Of a stretch of DNA of 64,000 bases, positions 8,636 to 16,770 are shown piece by piece. The notes below the pieces were generated by a model, which was not told the DNA's origin, ran no database searches, and saw only the letters and a list, made by a program, of their open reading frames with translations. Both the position numbers and the translations under genes were made by a program. Positions within the stretch are counted from its first letter, which is position 1. Every line of letters starts with the position of its first letter. This DNA is from Microbulbifer sp. TB1203 (lineage in GTDB: Bacteria; Pseudomonadota; Gammaproteobacteria; Pseudomonadales; Cellvibrionaceae): the NCBI RefSeq assembly GCF_030997045.1, contig NZ_CP116899.1, forward strand, positions 2,806,001 through 2,870,000. Direction: 5' to 3'.

Positions 8636-9559
8636 TCAACCAGATTGGCTAACCGAATCTCTGCGCAGCGGCTGGCACATGCAGTGTACGCCGCCGCCGC
8701 CGGGGGTGATCATGGAGATATCCGGGTCTATCACCTCCAGACCGTGGGCGCGGCACTTCTCCGCCAGGCCCTTATTGGCGCTGGGCAGCATTACGCGGTC
8801 ATTGCCCAAAGCCACCACGTTCACCCCCAGTTCCAGCACCTGCGGGAAGGGGATATCGATAATCTCGATATTGCGGCTCCTGAACCACTGCACCAGCTCC
8901 GGCTCCACCGCATCCACACAGATGGCGGCGAGTTTTTCCGCAAGCATGGCCACCATGACGTCGATATGTAGGAAGAAGGGATCGAACTGGTAACCCTTCA
9001 CTTCCCAGCCCTCTTTTTCCACCCAGTGCTTCATCTGCTGAAATCCCTGGGCGCTGGTGCGTTCGCCGGAGTAGCCGCAGAGGATGACGCCGGGCTCCAG
9101 CACCATGAAGTCCCCTCCTTCCAGGGAGCCGGCGGTGATCACGTCGTAGATGGGGATATCCAGCTCCGCGTATTTTTTGACGATCGGCACCCATTCGCCG
9201 CGGCGCCAGGGGCTGTACATCTGGGTCACGATAGGACCCCAGGGGGTCATTACCGAGGAGTCGCGGCCGTAAATCTGATAGGGCAGGCTGCTGTCCGGCG
9301 GGATGATGTGGGTGTTGACCCCGGCGTGGCGGTAGGCGTCGAGCATTTCCGCGTGCTGGGCGGCGGCCACCTTGTGGTCGAACACAAGCCCCAGGCGCTC
9401 GGCGCGGCGGGCACTGGCATTGCCGGTGCGCCAGCTGAAGTTATCCACCGGGCCGATCAGCACCTCGCGCAGCAGGCCGTATTCGGAGTCCATGCCCCAC
9501 TTTTCAAGCGGTTTGGTGCCGCCCTCTTCTTTGCGGCGGCGGAGAGTGAATTCTGTCAT
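8636..9559 (-). CDS. Amidinotransferase/dimethylarginine dimethylaminohydrolase-type hydrolase
   Basis: This 307-aa enzyme belongs to the guanidine-modifying (pentein) superfamily. Visible signatures are YGRDSSVMTPWGPIV near residue 95, ITAGSLEGGDFMVL (the acidic substrate loop), FHIDVMV-like FFLHIDVMVAML, and the C-terminal GGGGVHCMCQPLRR with His292 and the probable catalytic Cys293. Members hydrolyse guanidino groups (dimethylarginine, arginine, agmatine) through a Cys-amidino intermediate. The exact substrate is not determined. The next gene on the strand upstream is a carbamoylase-like M20 hydrolase, which could act on the ureido product. An ATG start at 9559 fits family length. Confidence 0.85.
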   Translation of the reverse strand: MTEFTLRRRKEEGGTKPLEKWGMDSEYGLLREVLIGPVDNFSWRTGNASARRAERLGLVFDHKVAAAQHAEMLDAYRHAGVNTHIIPPDSSLPYQIYGRDSSVMTPWGPIVTQMYSPWRRGEWVPIVKKYAELDIPIYDVITAGSLEGGDFMVLEPGVILCGYSGERTSAQGFQQMKHWVEKEGWEVKGYQFDPFFLHIDVMVAMLAEKLAAICVDAVEPELVQWFRSRNIEIIDIPFPQVLELGVNVVALGNDRVMLPSANKGLAEKCRAHGLEVIDPDISMITPGGGGVHCMCQPLRRDSVSQSG

Positions 9560-9594
9560 TTATTTTCGTTCCGGATTTGTTTTCGTTGGTTTGG

Positions 9595-9684
9595 GGCGGG
9601 CCTGTGGCCCGCAAGCCGAGCTGGAGCCTTCAGCGCTCCCAGGGCCCTCTCCCCCGGCCCCTCTCCCGCTTGCGGGAGGGGGAG
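9595..9684. repeat. Family B GC-rich repeat plus a second hairpin
   Basis: 9595-9643 is a copy of family B (GGCGGGCCTGTGGCCCGC followed by GAGCTGGAGC and CGCTCCC). 9644-9684 is a separate hairpin with CTCTCCCGCTTGCGGGAG. Other family B copies are at 16723-16770, 41931-41973, 45615-45664 (inverted) and 48462-48508 (inside a coding region). Confidence 0.75.
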
Positions 9685-9685
9685 A

Positions 9686-10942
9686 TTAAGAAGCGGTGCC
9701 GGCGCGGGCCAACATGGCCTGCAGCAACACGTTACAGCCGCCCTCCAGGTGGTCCGGTTCGGCGGATTCGGCTTCGTTGTGGGAGAGGCCGCCGGCACAG
9801 GGTACGAAGATCATCGATACCGGTGCCACACGGGATACATAGACCGAGTCGTGGCCGGCCCCGGAGACCATTTTCCGATGGCTGTAGCCCAGCGCTTTGG
9901 CTGCATTGTCCACCGCTTCGATACACTGGGAATCGAAGACCACCGGCGGCGAGTGCCACTCCTCGCGCACATCGATCGCAACTCCGGTGGCCTCCTCGAC
10001 CTGGTCCGCCATGCGGTACAGGGTGCGGTGAAGGTGCTCCAACCCCTCTGGCTGCGGGTGGCGCAGGTCAAGAGCCAGCACGACCTTTTCCGGTACCGTG
10101 TTGCGGCTGCCGGGCTCGGCGCGCAGATCGCCGCAGGTCATACGTGCGTCATCGCCGTAGGCCTTCACTTCGCTGTAGAGGCGCTCGCACAACAGCGCCA
10201 GTGCCTGCACCGGATCTCGGCGATCGGCCATGGGCGTGGGGCCGGCGTGGCAGGGTGTGCCCTGGAAGGTGACATCGTACCAACGAATGCCCTGGACGCC
10301 GGTGACCACGCCAATTACTTCGTTCTTTTTTTCCAGTATCGGGCCCTGCTCGATATGCACTTCGAAGGCGGCGGCTATGGGCTTGGGCTCGGCGGGTTCC
10401 TCGCCCAGGTAGCCGATACGCCTCAGTTCTTCGCCGATGGTCGCGCCGGATTTGTCCGCTCGGCCGTGGCCGTATTCGAGACTGAACTCGCCGGCCCAGA
10501 CGCCGGAGCCGATCATCGCCGGAGAGAAGCGCGCGCCTTCCTCGTTGGTCCACACCACCAGTTCCAACGGCGCCCGGGTCCGCACGCCCTCGTCCTCCAG
10601 GGTGCGCAACACCTCCAGCCCGGCGAGCACGCCGTAGACCCCGTCGAACTTGCCCCCGGTAGGCTGGGTATCCAGGTGCGAACCGGTGATCACTGGCGGC
10701 GCATCCGGCTCGCTGCCGGCGCGGCGGACGAAGATATTGCCCATGCGATCGATACGGACCTCGCAGCCGATCTCGCGGCACCACTGCAAAAACAGGTCGC
10801 GCCCCCGTTTGTCCTCATCGGTCAGTGCCTGGCGGTTGCAGCCGCCGGCGGGGGTGGCGCCGATACGGGCCATTTCCATCAGGCTGGCCCACAGGCGGGC
10901 GCCATCGATTCGCAGGGATTGCGCAGTATTTTCCATTCGCAT
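9686..10942 (-). CDS. M20 Zn-dependent amidase (N-carbamoyl amino acid hydrolase / allantoate amidohydrolase family)
   Basis: This 418-aa cytosolic metalloenzyme has typical family length (about 410-420). Metal-site motifs are visible: GSHLDTQPTGGKFDGVYGV (His and bridging Asp), WTNEEGARF (Glu pair), EVHIEQGP, and a C-terminal SGAGHDSVYVS with the last His. The family cleaves carbamoyl or ureido groups from amino acids, beta-ureidopropionate or allantoate. It is followed on the same strand, after a 126-bp repeat-bearing gap, by the guanidino hydrolase gene, which suggests the two act on one substrate in sequence. It is divergent from kynA. Confidence 0.88.
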   Translation of the reverse strand: MRMENTAQSLRIDGARLWASLMEMARIGATPAGGCNRQALTDEDKRGRDLFLQWCREIGCEVRIDRMGNIFVRRAGSEPDAPPVITGSHLDTQPTGGKFDGVYGVLAGLEVLRTLEDEGVRTRAPLELVVWTNEEGARFSPAMIGSGVWAGEFSLEYGHGRADKSGATIGEELRRIGYLGEEPAEPKPIAAAFEVHIEQGPILEKKNEVIGVVTGVQGIRWYDVTFQGTPCHAGPTPMADRRDPVQALALLCERLYSEVKAYGDDARMTCGDLRAEPGSRNTVPEKVVLALDLRHPQPEGLEHLHRTLYRMADQVEEATGVAIDVREEWHSPPVVFDSQCIEAVDNAAKALGYSHRKMVSGAGHDSVYVSRVAPVSMIFVPCAGGLSHNEAESAEPDHLEGGCNVLLQAMLARAGTAS

Positions 10943-11063
10943 GGCTCCAGACCTTATAATGGCACCAATATTAATGTGTTTTCCGCAATTTTAGTTTTGA
11001 AGCGGGCGGTTTAAAGAGTGGTTTATTTCGCCGTCGCTCGCTTCTCGAGCAGGTTCTTTCCCT

Positions 11064-11846
11064 ATGACCGTTACCTACAGTTCCTACCTAAAAGTAGACG
11101 AGCTGCTGCAGTGCCAACAGCCTCTTTCCGAGGGGCCCGAGCACGACGAGCTGCTGTTTATCGTGATTCACCAGAGCTACGAATTGTGGTTCAAGCAGCT
11201 GCTGCACGAGCTGGACTTTCTCGTGCGCCTGTTCAACGGCGGCGAGCGCAACCGTGCCCTGCACACCCTGAAGCGGGTGGAAACCATCTACCACACCCTG
11301 ATCCAGCAGGTGGACATCCTGGAGACGCTGACCCCGCTGGAATTCATGTCTTTCCGCGATCGCCTGGCGAGCGCCAGTGGCTTCCAGTCATTCCAGTTCC
11401 GCGAGCTGGAATTCCTGTTCGGCGCCAAGGACCCGAAGAAGCTGGAAAACTACAAGCCGGGCTCGGAGCACTATCAGAGGCTGGAGAGGCGCCTGCAGGC
11501 GCCGACCCTGTGGGATGCCTTTTTGAACTTCCTCGCCCAGGAGGGACACGAGATTCCCCAGAGCGAACTGGAGCGGGATTTCAGTCGGGTGACGGAGCCC
11601 TCACGGGCAGTGCAGAAGGTGTTGATCGACGTGTACCGCAACGATCCGCTGGTGAGCGAGATCTGCGAAGCGCTGGTGGATATCGACGCCTCGCTGCAGC
11701 AATGGCGCTATCGCCATGTGAAAATGGTGGAGCGCACCATCGGCAGCAAGATGGGCACCGGCGGTTCCAGCGGTGTGGGCTACCTGCAGAGCACGCTGTT
11801 CAAGCCGGTGTTTCCGGATCTGTGGGCGATTCGGGCAGAGCTTTAA
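11064..11846 (+). CDS. kynA: Tryptophan 2,3-dioxygenase
   Basis: This 260-aa heme enzyme opens the indole ring of tryptophan to N-formylkynurenine, the first step of the kynurenine pathway. Family hallmarks are HDELLFIVIHQSYELWFKQ near residue 28 (substrate and heme contacts), TPLEFMSFRDRL, and the C-terminal GTGGSSGVGYLQ loop that closes over the substrate. Length is close to other bacterial TDOs. Kynureninase and formamidase genes are not next to it. A strong bidirectional terminator follows at 11927-11955. ATG 11064 begins MTVTYSSYLK, the usual N-terminus. Confidence 0.96.
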   Translation: MTVTYSSYLKVDELLQCQQPLSEGPEHDELLFIVIHQSYELWFKQLLHELDFLVRLFNGGERNRALHTLKRVETIYHTLIQQVDILETLTPLEFMSFRDRLASASGFQSFQFRELEFLFGAKDPKKLENYKPGSEHYQRLERRLQAPTLWDAFLNFLAQEGHEIPQSELERDFSRVTEPSRAVQKVLIDVYRNDPLVSEICEALVDIDASLQQWRYRHVKMVERTIGSKMGTGGSSGVGYLQSTLFKPVFPDLWAIRAEL

Positions 11847-11926
11847 TTCGGGGACGCAATGATTGTGTGCAGTAGGAGCGGCCGCCCAGCCGCTCCTATA
11901 AGGGAAGGGATAGATATTGGAGGTAT

Positions 11927-11955
11927 AAAAAAGCCAGCGCGAAGCTGGCTTTTTT
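11927..11955. terminator. Bidirectional rho-independent terminator
   Basis: The stem AAAAAAGCCAGC / GCTGGCTTTTTT has a GCGAA loop and lies between the convergent kynA (+) and exbD (-) genes. A-rich and T-rich flanks on both sides allow termination in both directions. Confidence 0.9.
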
Positions 11956-11970
11956 GCGTCCGCCGGAGGC

Positions 11971-12393
11971 TTAGCCCTCGTAGGGCACCAGGGAGACCTG
12001 GATTCCCGCGTTCACTTCCTTGGCCGCGTCGGCAATCTGCACATAGGTGTCCGCGCTGGATTTGTTGTGTGCGCGCACGATCACGATGGCCTGCGGGTTC
12101 TCCGCAAACAGCTGGGCGATACGGGCGCGAACCGCGCGGGTGTCGATACGGCTGGTGCCCATCCAGATCTCGTCGTTGGCGTTCACCGTCAGCAGAATGT
12201 TCTGCTTGTCCGGGTCCGGCGGGGTCTGCTCGGTCTGATCCGGATCGGGTACGTTCACATCCAGCGCCTTCTCTTTAACAAAGGACGCCGTCACGATAAA
12301 GAAGATCAGCATGATAAATACGACGTCCAACATGGGCGTCAGGTCGATATCGGCTTTTTCCTCTTCTACAGCCTTACCGCGTCGTCTACTCAT
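11971..12393 (-). CDS. exbD: ExbD/TolR-type biopolymer transport protein
   Basis: This 140-aa inner-membrane protein has a charged N-terminus, one transmembrane helix containing the family motif DIDLTPMLDVVFIMLIFF with the proton-carrying Asp23, and a periplasmic domain of about 90 residues. ExbD works with ExbB to energise TonB from the proton gradient. No exbB or plain tonB is adjacent: the upstream neighbour is mgsA 177 bp away, so this is an orphan exbD that must pair with a channel encoded elsewhere. Confidence 0.94.
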   Translation of the reverse strand: MSRRRGKAVEEEKADIDLTPMLDVVFIMLIFFIVTASFVKEKALDVNVPDPDQTEQTPPDPDKQNILLTVNANDEIWMGTSRIDTRAVRARIAQLFAENPQAIVIVRAHNKSSADTYVQIADAAKEVNAGIQVSLVPYEG

Positions 12394-12570
12394 AAAACAC
12401 CGTACAATTAGCTAAATGCAAATGGCGCCGGGTTGACCGGTCTAATCAGGTGGGCAAGATTGCCGGGAAATTGCCAGCATTGCAAGTGAAACCTGCCACC
12501 TGGAACAAAATTCATTTAAAATCAACAAGTTACAACTCAGCCCCACCCAGTCAGGTCAATATTTGACCAG

Positions 12571-13032
12571 TCATTTTCCGGCCCGCTCGGCCAGATAACC
12601 CTGGTAGTCCGGCACCTCCCGCTCGAAACTGGCGTCCATCAGCGCCGACTGCACCATCATATCTGCACTGCTGGAATTGCAGGCCACCGGGATGTTCCAC
12701 ACCGCGGCGATACGCAGCAGGGCCTTGACGTCCGGGTCGTGGGGCATGGGCTCGAAGGGGTCCCAGAAGAAGATCAGCAGATCGATCTCCCCCTGGGCGA
12801 TCCTCGCCCCCAATTGCTGGTCGCCGCCCATTGGGCCGCTGAACAGCTTTTCCACATCCAGCCCCGTGGCCGCTTCCAACTGTGACCCGGTGGTTCCCGT
12901 CGCCAGCAGGCGGTGCCGTTCGAGCAGGCCGCGGTGGCGGTTGCACCACTGGACCAGGGCACTCTTGCGATTGTCGTGGGCCACCAGGGCCACCCGCTTG
13001 GTGGCCGGCAAGGGTTGCGCGATAAACTCCAT
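12571..13032 (-). CDS. mgsA: Methylglyoxal synthase
   Basis: This 153-aa enzyme converts dihydroxyacetone phosphate to methylglyoxal plus phosphate in the glycolytic bypass. Signatures include VALVAHDNRKSALVQW at the N-terminus, LLATGTTG (phosphate binding), GPMGGDQQLGA with the catalytic Asp, and FFWDPFEPMPHDPDVKALLR. Length equals that of E. coli MgsA (152 aa). It stands alone between an orphan exbD and a metallophosphoesterase gene. Confidence 0.97.
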   Translation of the reverse strand: MEFIAQPLPATKRVALVAHDNRKSALVQWCNRHRGLLERHRLLATGTTGSQLEAATGLDVEKLFSGPMGGDQQLGARIAQGEIDLLIFFWDPFEPMPHDPDVKALLRIAAVWNIPVACNSSSADMMVQSALMDASFEREVPDYQGYLAERAGK

Positions 13033-13097
13033 GATTTCCTCGGTTGCTCATTCTTACATCTTTACTGGCGACTTCGGCGGCCGCCCAGCCGGAAATA

Positions 13098-14087
13098 TCA
13101 CCCGTCTCCCAGTCGCAGGCCGCGACCACGCACCTGGCCTTCCCATACCTGGCGCAGCTCTTTATAGCCGCCTTCACCATCCGGAGTGACCGCGTAGAAA
13201 CGGTAGTCGCCCATCACACTACCGCCATCTTTGTCCCGCTGGAAGCGCAGCGTGACGAAACCCTGCTCCCAGGCCGCGAATACGGCGCCCTCCGCGCCGT
13301 AGCTGTGGTAGTCCTCGTCTTCCTGTTCGTCGCCTTTCAGGTGGGACAACTTGCCGGCGGCGCCGCTGACCAATTGGCGGGTACCTTTATAGTCGCCTTC
13401 GTCGGACAGGTAGTGATCGTGGCCGGCGATATACAGATCCACCTTGCCGAATACCTCGTCGCGCAGAAACAGGGCCTCACCGTAGCCGGCATCGCCGTGC
13501 CGGCCGGAACTCATCAGCGGGTGATGCCCGAGCACCAGCGAAAACCCGCAGCGGTCTCTCTGCGCCTCCATGGTCCGGCGCAGCCACATGGTCTCCGCAA
13601 AGCGTTTGTGAATAAAGTAGAGCTTGTTGTACCAGGTGGTTTCCAGGCTGAAGATACAGATATCGCCCCAGCGCTCGGCGTAATACCAGTTGGGAAACAC
13701 GATATCGGGGTTCTCCGCGGCCACCTGCAGCCAGGCGCCGGCGTTCTGCTTGTAGTCGTGATTGCCCATCACCAGGTAAAAGGGGACGCCCTTACCCAGC
13801 AGCTCGGCGTAGGGTTGCATAAAGTTGGACTGCAGCAGCGGGTCCTGGGGGCTGGTGATACCGGAGGGGTAGATGACATCCCCGAGCACCCGGATCTGGT
13901 CACAGTCCATGGTCTGCAGCGCCCGGGCCACCGCCCACTGGTTTTCATCGCCGGTGCCGGGGTCGCCGATGATGCAGATCAACTGGTCGTCTTTCATCAG
14001 GGAGTCGGGGCGCTGCTCCAGCCAGGAGCGGGAGTCGCCACAGGCGCTCAGCAGGGAGAGCAATAAAAGCAGAGGTATGAAGCGCAT
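13098..14087 (-). CDS. Metallophosphoesterase lipoprotein (purple acid phosphatase-like)
   Basis: This 329-aa protein starts at ATG 14087; a TTG two codons earlier is less likely. The signal peptide ends in a LLSAC lipobox. The calcineurin-like metal motifs appear in order: GDPGTGD, LGDVIYPSG, MGNHDYK, LVLGHHPL and IAGHDHYL. Order and spacing match tartrate-resistant or purple acid phosphatases. It is therefore a secreted, membrane-tethered phosphoesterase with a two-metal centre; the substrate is unknown. It is divergent from the next gene (14293). Confidence 0.9.
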   Translation of the reverse strand: MRFIPLLLLLSLLSACGDSRSWLEQRPDSLMKDDQLICIIGDPGTGDENQWAVARALQTMDCDQIRVLGDVIYPSGITSPQDPLLQSNFMQPYAELLGKGVPFYLVMGNHDYKQNAGAWLQVAAENPDIVFPNWYYAERWGDICIFSLETTWYNKLYFIHKRFAETMWLRRTMEAQRDRCGFSLVLGHHPLMSSGRHGDAGYGEALFLRDEVFGKVDLYIAGHDHYLSDEGDYKGTRQLVSGAAGKLSHLKGDEQEDEDYHSYGAEGAVFAAWEQGFVTLRFQRDKDGGSVMGDYRFYAVTPDGEGGYKELRQVWEGQVRGRGLRLGDG

Positions 14088-14292
14088 AAACAACCAGTCC
14101 GGTTCGTACCGCGGGTTGTGCGCTTCCTGCTGCGCCCACGGCCATTATTTTTCTTGGCGGCCCCCCTTATCGGAACCGGGCTGCAATTTACCCAGTTTCG
14201 CCACACAACTGCAAGTATTCGCCGCCCGCGCTCGGCAGAGCGGCGCCCGGATCGTTATAATGCGCGGCATTTTCCATCGGAGGAGTTGTGCA

Positions 14293-14697
14293 ATGAGCGT
14301 CGGCGCCTGGGAACCAGAGAAAGCACCACAACAGAGCGGTGAGGGGGAGAAGATTAACCGGGAATTGTTACAGCGGTATATCTCCGCCCTACAGTCCACC
14401 GCTCCGCTGCCTGAAAGCCTGTCCCCGGAGGATCGGCAGGCCTCGTACCTGATGCGCCTCCCGGCACAGCGCTGGCTGGAGGAGAGCGAAGCCTGGAACA
14501 AAGAGCAGCTTTGGCAATTGATCCGGTTTTTCACCCTGGCCGAGGCGCAGCTCCCCGGCTGGCACGCCGGAGCCGAGTCACCGGTGATTCCGCTGGCCAG
14601 GTCCCTGCGGCAGCGCGGGGCACCGCTGGACAGGGACCAGTTGCTGTGGATCAAACAGCACTCGGACAATCGCTACCTCCCCTACGGCCCTCTCTGA
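14293..14697 (+). CDS. Conserved hypothetical protein
   Basis: This is a 134-aa, mostly helical, soluble protein. ATG 14293 follows GGAGGAGTTGTGCA, a good ribosome site; the frame is open further upstream only as a shadow. The C-terminal half (FFTLAEAQLPGWHAGAESPV, then LLWIKQHSDNRYLPYGPL) is highly patterned and resembles small conserved proteins of Pseudomonas-like bacteria without known function. There are no membrane segments, signal or metal motif. It converges with the redoxin-like gene, with only 32 bp between them. Confidence 0.7.
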   Translation: MSVGAWEPEKAPQQSGEGEKINRELLQRYISALQSTAPLPESLSPEDRQASYLMRLPAQRWLEESEAWNKEQLWQLIRFFTLAEAQLPGWHAGAESPVIPLARSLRQRGAPLDRDQLLWIKQHSDNRYLPYGPL

Positions 14698-14729
14698 CGA
14701 GAGGTTGGTGGGTAGCGCTCCAGCGGCCA

Positions 14730-15578
14730 CTACCCTCTATTCCCCAAACGAGACAATTGCCCTTTCAACAAATCCACATCTCCCGGGGTGCGATAGTTCC
14801 CCGGCAGGTGACGCCACAGCACGATACCCTCGCTGTCCAACAACCATAAACTGGGACGGCAGGCCGCTGCGGTGGGTGTCGGGGATCTGAACAGGCGCAG
14901 CCACAGCGGCTGTCCGCCGGCGGCGACAAAGAGCCGGTTGCCCTCCTCTTCTTCCGCCAGCTGAACAATTTCCGGCAGCTCCCCGCCGCACCATAAACGC
15001 GTCCACCTTCCTTTATTCTCGGTGCTGAACAAAATCAGCTGTGCGTTGTAGCGGTTCAATAGCTCCCCCAGTTCCGGCAGCTTCGACAACAGGGCACGGC
15101 TGTCTGCACAAAAAGTGCCGCGCAGAAATACCAACACCAACCCCTCGGCATTTCCCGCTCTCACCCCGGCAGCGGGATCCAATCGCTGCCCCTCCACGGT
15201 GCATAGAGGGGGAAACCGCTCGTTGACCCGCGGCATTTCCGGCTGGCGCAATGCGGAGAGGTGAAACAGGTAGACCAGCAGGATAAACAGGTTGTAAATC
15301 GCCAGGTAGGTGGGCTCGTCCTTGCCGGTGTCGGTGACGAGAACAACCGCCAGCCCGAGCAGGACTGCCGCAAATGCCGGATCTTCACGTAGTGAACCGC
15401 GATATCTGGCCGGCCGCCACCAGCGAAGACTCATCCATACCGGCAGGGCCAGGGCGTTTACTGCCAACCCCAACCAGGCGATGTCGCCGGTGGAAATCCA
15501 CCGGAACAGAGCCCAAAAACCGCAGCTGTAGAGCCAGATAAAAGCGAGAATGGTAAAAAAGCTCTTAAATTTATTCAT
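14730..15578 (-). CDS. Membrane-anchored peroxiredoxin-like (AhpC/TSA-type) protein
   Basis: This is a 282-aa protein starting at ATG 15578 (MNKFKSFF). Four hydrophobic helices fill roughly the first 115 residues. The rest is a thioredoxin-fold domain with VLVFLRGTFCADSRALLSKL, where one Cys occupies the peroxidatic position of peroxiredoxins; the usual resolving Cys is missing from this motif. It may be a membrane-bound thiol reductase or peroxidase. It is divergent from the AlgP-like gene through 109 bp. Confidence 0.65.
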   Translation of the reverse strand: MNKFKSFFTILAFIWLYSCGFWALFRWISTGDIAWLGLAVNALALPVWMSLRWWRPARYRGSLREDPAFAAVLLGLAVVLVTDTGKDEPTYLAIYNLFILLVYLFHLSALRQPEMPRVNERFPPLCTVEGQRLDPAAGVRAGNAEGLVLVFLRGTFCADSRALLSKLPELGELLNRYNAQLILFSTENKGRWTRLWCGGELPEIVQLAEEEEGNRLFVAAGGQPLWLRLFRSPTPTAAACRPSLWLLDSEGIVLWRHLPGNYRTPGDVDLLKGQLSRLGNRG

Positions 15579-15687
15579 TGCGGGGCAAAAAACCCTTAAA
15601 ACACTTGCATTCCAGTATATAAATGAGCTGCAATTAGCGCGATGATTTTCACTCATCCATAACAACTCTTAAATACAGGGAAATTTT

Positions 15688-16608
15688 ATGGCTCCACGTA
15701 AAAAAACTTCGACAATCAGTCCTGTCGCCAAACTGGAAGCGGAACTCAGCGCTCTGAAATCCAAACTGGAAGAGGCGCGCTCAAAACAGGAAAAGGATGC
15801 GGCCAAAGCTGCCGATAAATTGGCCAAGGATGCCGACAAAGCCGCCGCCAAAGCCAAGGCCGCACAGGATAAAGTAAAAGCTGTACGGGCGAAGAAGAAG
15901 ACCCCGGCACAGCAGAAGCAGCTGAAAGCGGCCACCGCCGCCTCCACGGCAGCCAAGAAAGCGGCAGCGCAGGCCAAGGCCGCCGCAACCGAGGCCAAAA
16001 CTCAGCTGGCCACCATCGAATCGGAAAACAAGCTGGCCACCAAGGTAGCTAAAGCCGTAGCCAAGGAAGAGGCGGCCATCGCCAAGAAGCTGTCCGCTGC
16101 GGAGAAGAAGAAAGCTGCTGCCAAAGCCAAGAAAGACGCAGCAAAGGCCAAGAAGAAGGCTGCGGCGGAGAAGAAGAAGGCCGCTGCTGCCGCCAAGAAA
16201 GCCGCCGCTGCAGAGCGCAAGAAAGCCGCCGCTGCCAAGAAGAAGGCCGCAGCCAAGGCCAAAAAGGCAGCCGCCAAGGCCAAGGCTGCAGCGAAAAAGG
16301 CCAAGAAAGCTCCGGGCCGCCCCAAGAAGGCAGCCAGTGAGAAGAAAAGTCCGGGCCGCCCCAAGAAGGCCGCCGGTGAGAAGAAAAGTCCAGGCCGCCC
16401 CAAGAAGGCCGCCAGTGAGAAGAAAAGTCCAGGCCGCCCCAAGAAGGCCGCCAGTGAGAAGAAAAGTCCAGGCCGCCCCAAGAAGGGCACCACAGTGAAG
16501 AAGCGTCCAGGTCGTCCGAAGAAGGCCACCACTGCGAAAGGCCCGGGCCGCCCGAAGAAAGCCGCTGCTGGAAAGAGAGGCCCCGGTCGTCCGCCGAAAA
16601 AGGCGTAA
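15688..16608 (+). CDS. AlgP/histone H1-like protein with eight AT-hook motifs
   Basis: This is a 306-aa, extremely basic, low-complexity protein. Residues 1-60 are a charged coiled coil; residues 60-205 are almost only Ala and Lys; from about residue 208 come eight copies of the AT-hook core PGRPKK or PGRPPKK. AT-hooks bind the minor groove of AT-rich DNA, and similar Lys/Ala tails occur in AlgP of Pseudomonas and bacterial H1-like proteins. It is probably a nucleoid-associated protein. At DNA level the hooks are encoded by a 39-bp tandem repeat (16312-16467). A strong terminator follows. Confidence 0.88.
   Translation: MAPRKKTSTISPVAKLEAELSALKSKLEEARSKQEKDAAKAADKLAKDADKAAAKAKAAQDKVKAVRAKKKTPAQQKQLKAATAASTAAKKAAAQAKAAATEAKTQLATIESENKLATKVAKAVAKEEAAIAKKLSAAEKKKAAAKAKKDAAKAKKKAAAEKKKAAAAAKKAAAAERKKAAAAKKKAAAKAKKAAAKAKAAAKKAKKAPGRPKKAASEKKSPGRPKKAAGEKKSPGRPKKAASEKKSPGRPKKAASEKKSPGRPKKGTTVKKRPGRPKKATTAKGPGRPKKAAAGKRGPGRPPKKA
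16312..16467 (+). repeat. 39-bp minisatellite inside the AT-hook region
   Basis: Four consecutive near-identical 39-bp units each encode PGRPKKAASEKKS or close variants, and a fifth degenerating copy follows from 16468. Because 39 is divisible by 3, gain or loss of units keeps the frame and changes the number of AT-hooks. Confidence 0.9.
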
Positions 16609-16650
16609 GGACGGTCCCTGTAGTCGCCCGTTATGGAAGGCGAGCACAAG

Positions 16651-16690
16651 ACCACAAAAAAACCCGGCTTCGGCCGGGTTTTTTTGTGGT
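16651..16690. terminator. Rho-independent terminator with UUCG tetraloop
   Basis: A 40-base palindrome: the CCCGGC/GCCGGG stem closes a TTCG loop and is flanked by ACCACAAAAAAA and TTTTTTTGTGGT. It serves the AlgP-like gene and could also stop transcription from the other side. Confidence 0.93.
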
Positions 16691-16722
16691 GAATGATGAG
16701 TGCTAAGCGTAAGGCCGTCATC

Positions 16723-16770
16723 GGCGGGCCTGCGGCCCGCGTGCCGAGCTGGGGCTCGGCGTTCCCGGCC
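16723..16770. repeat. Family B GC-rich repeat
   Basis: GGCGGGCCTGCGGCCCGC, then GAGCTGGGGCTC and GTTCCCGG. It abuts the TAA stop codon of the kinase gene at 16770, so it marks the 3' boundary of that gene. Confidence 0.8.

Noticed and set aside
9026..11014. A 662-codon plus-strand open frame
   Set aside because: It is antisense to the clear pentein hydrolase and M20 hydrolase genes, has no recognisable domain, and is explained by high GC.
16312..16490. Regular 39-bp repeats considered as a CRISPR array
   Set aside because: The units are contiguous with no spacers and encode protein repeats in frame.
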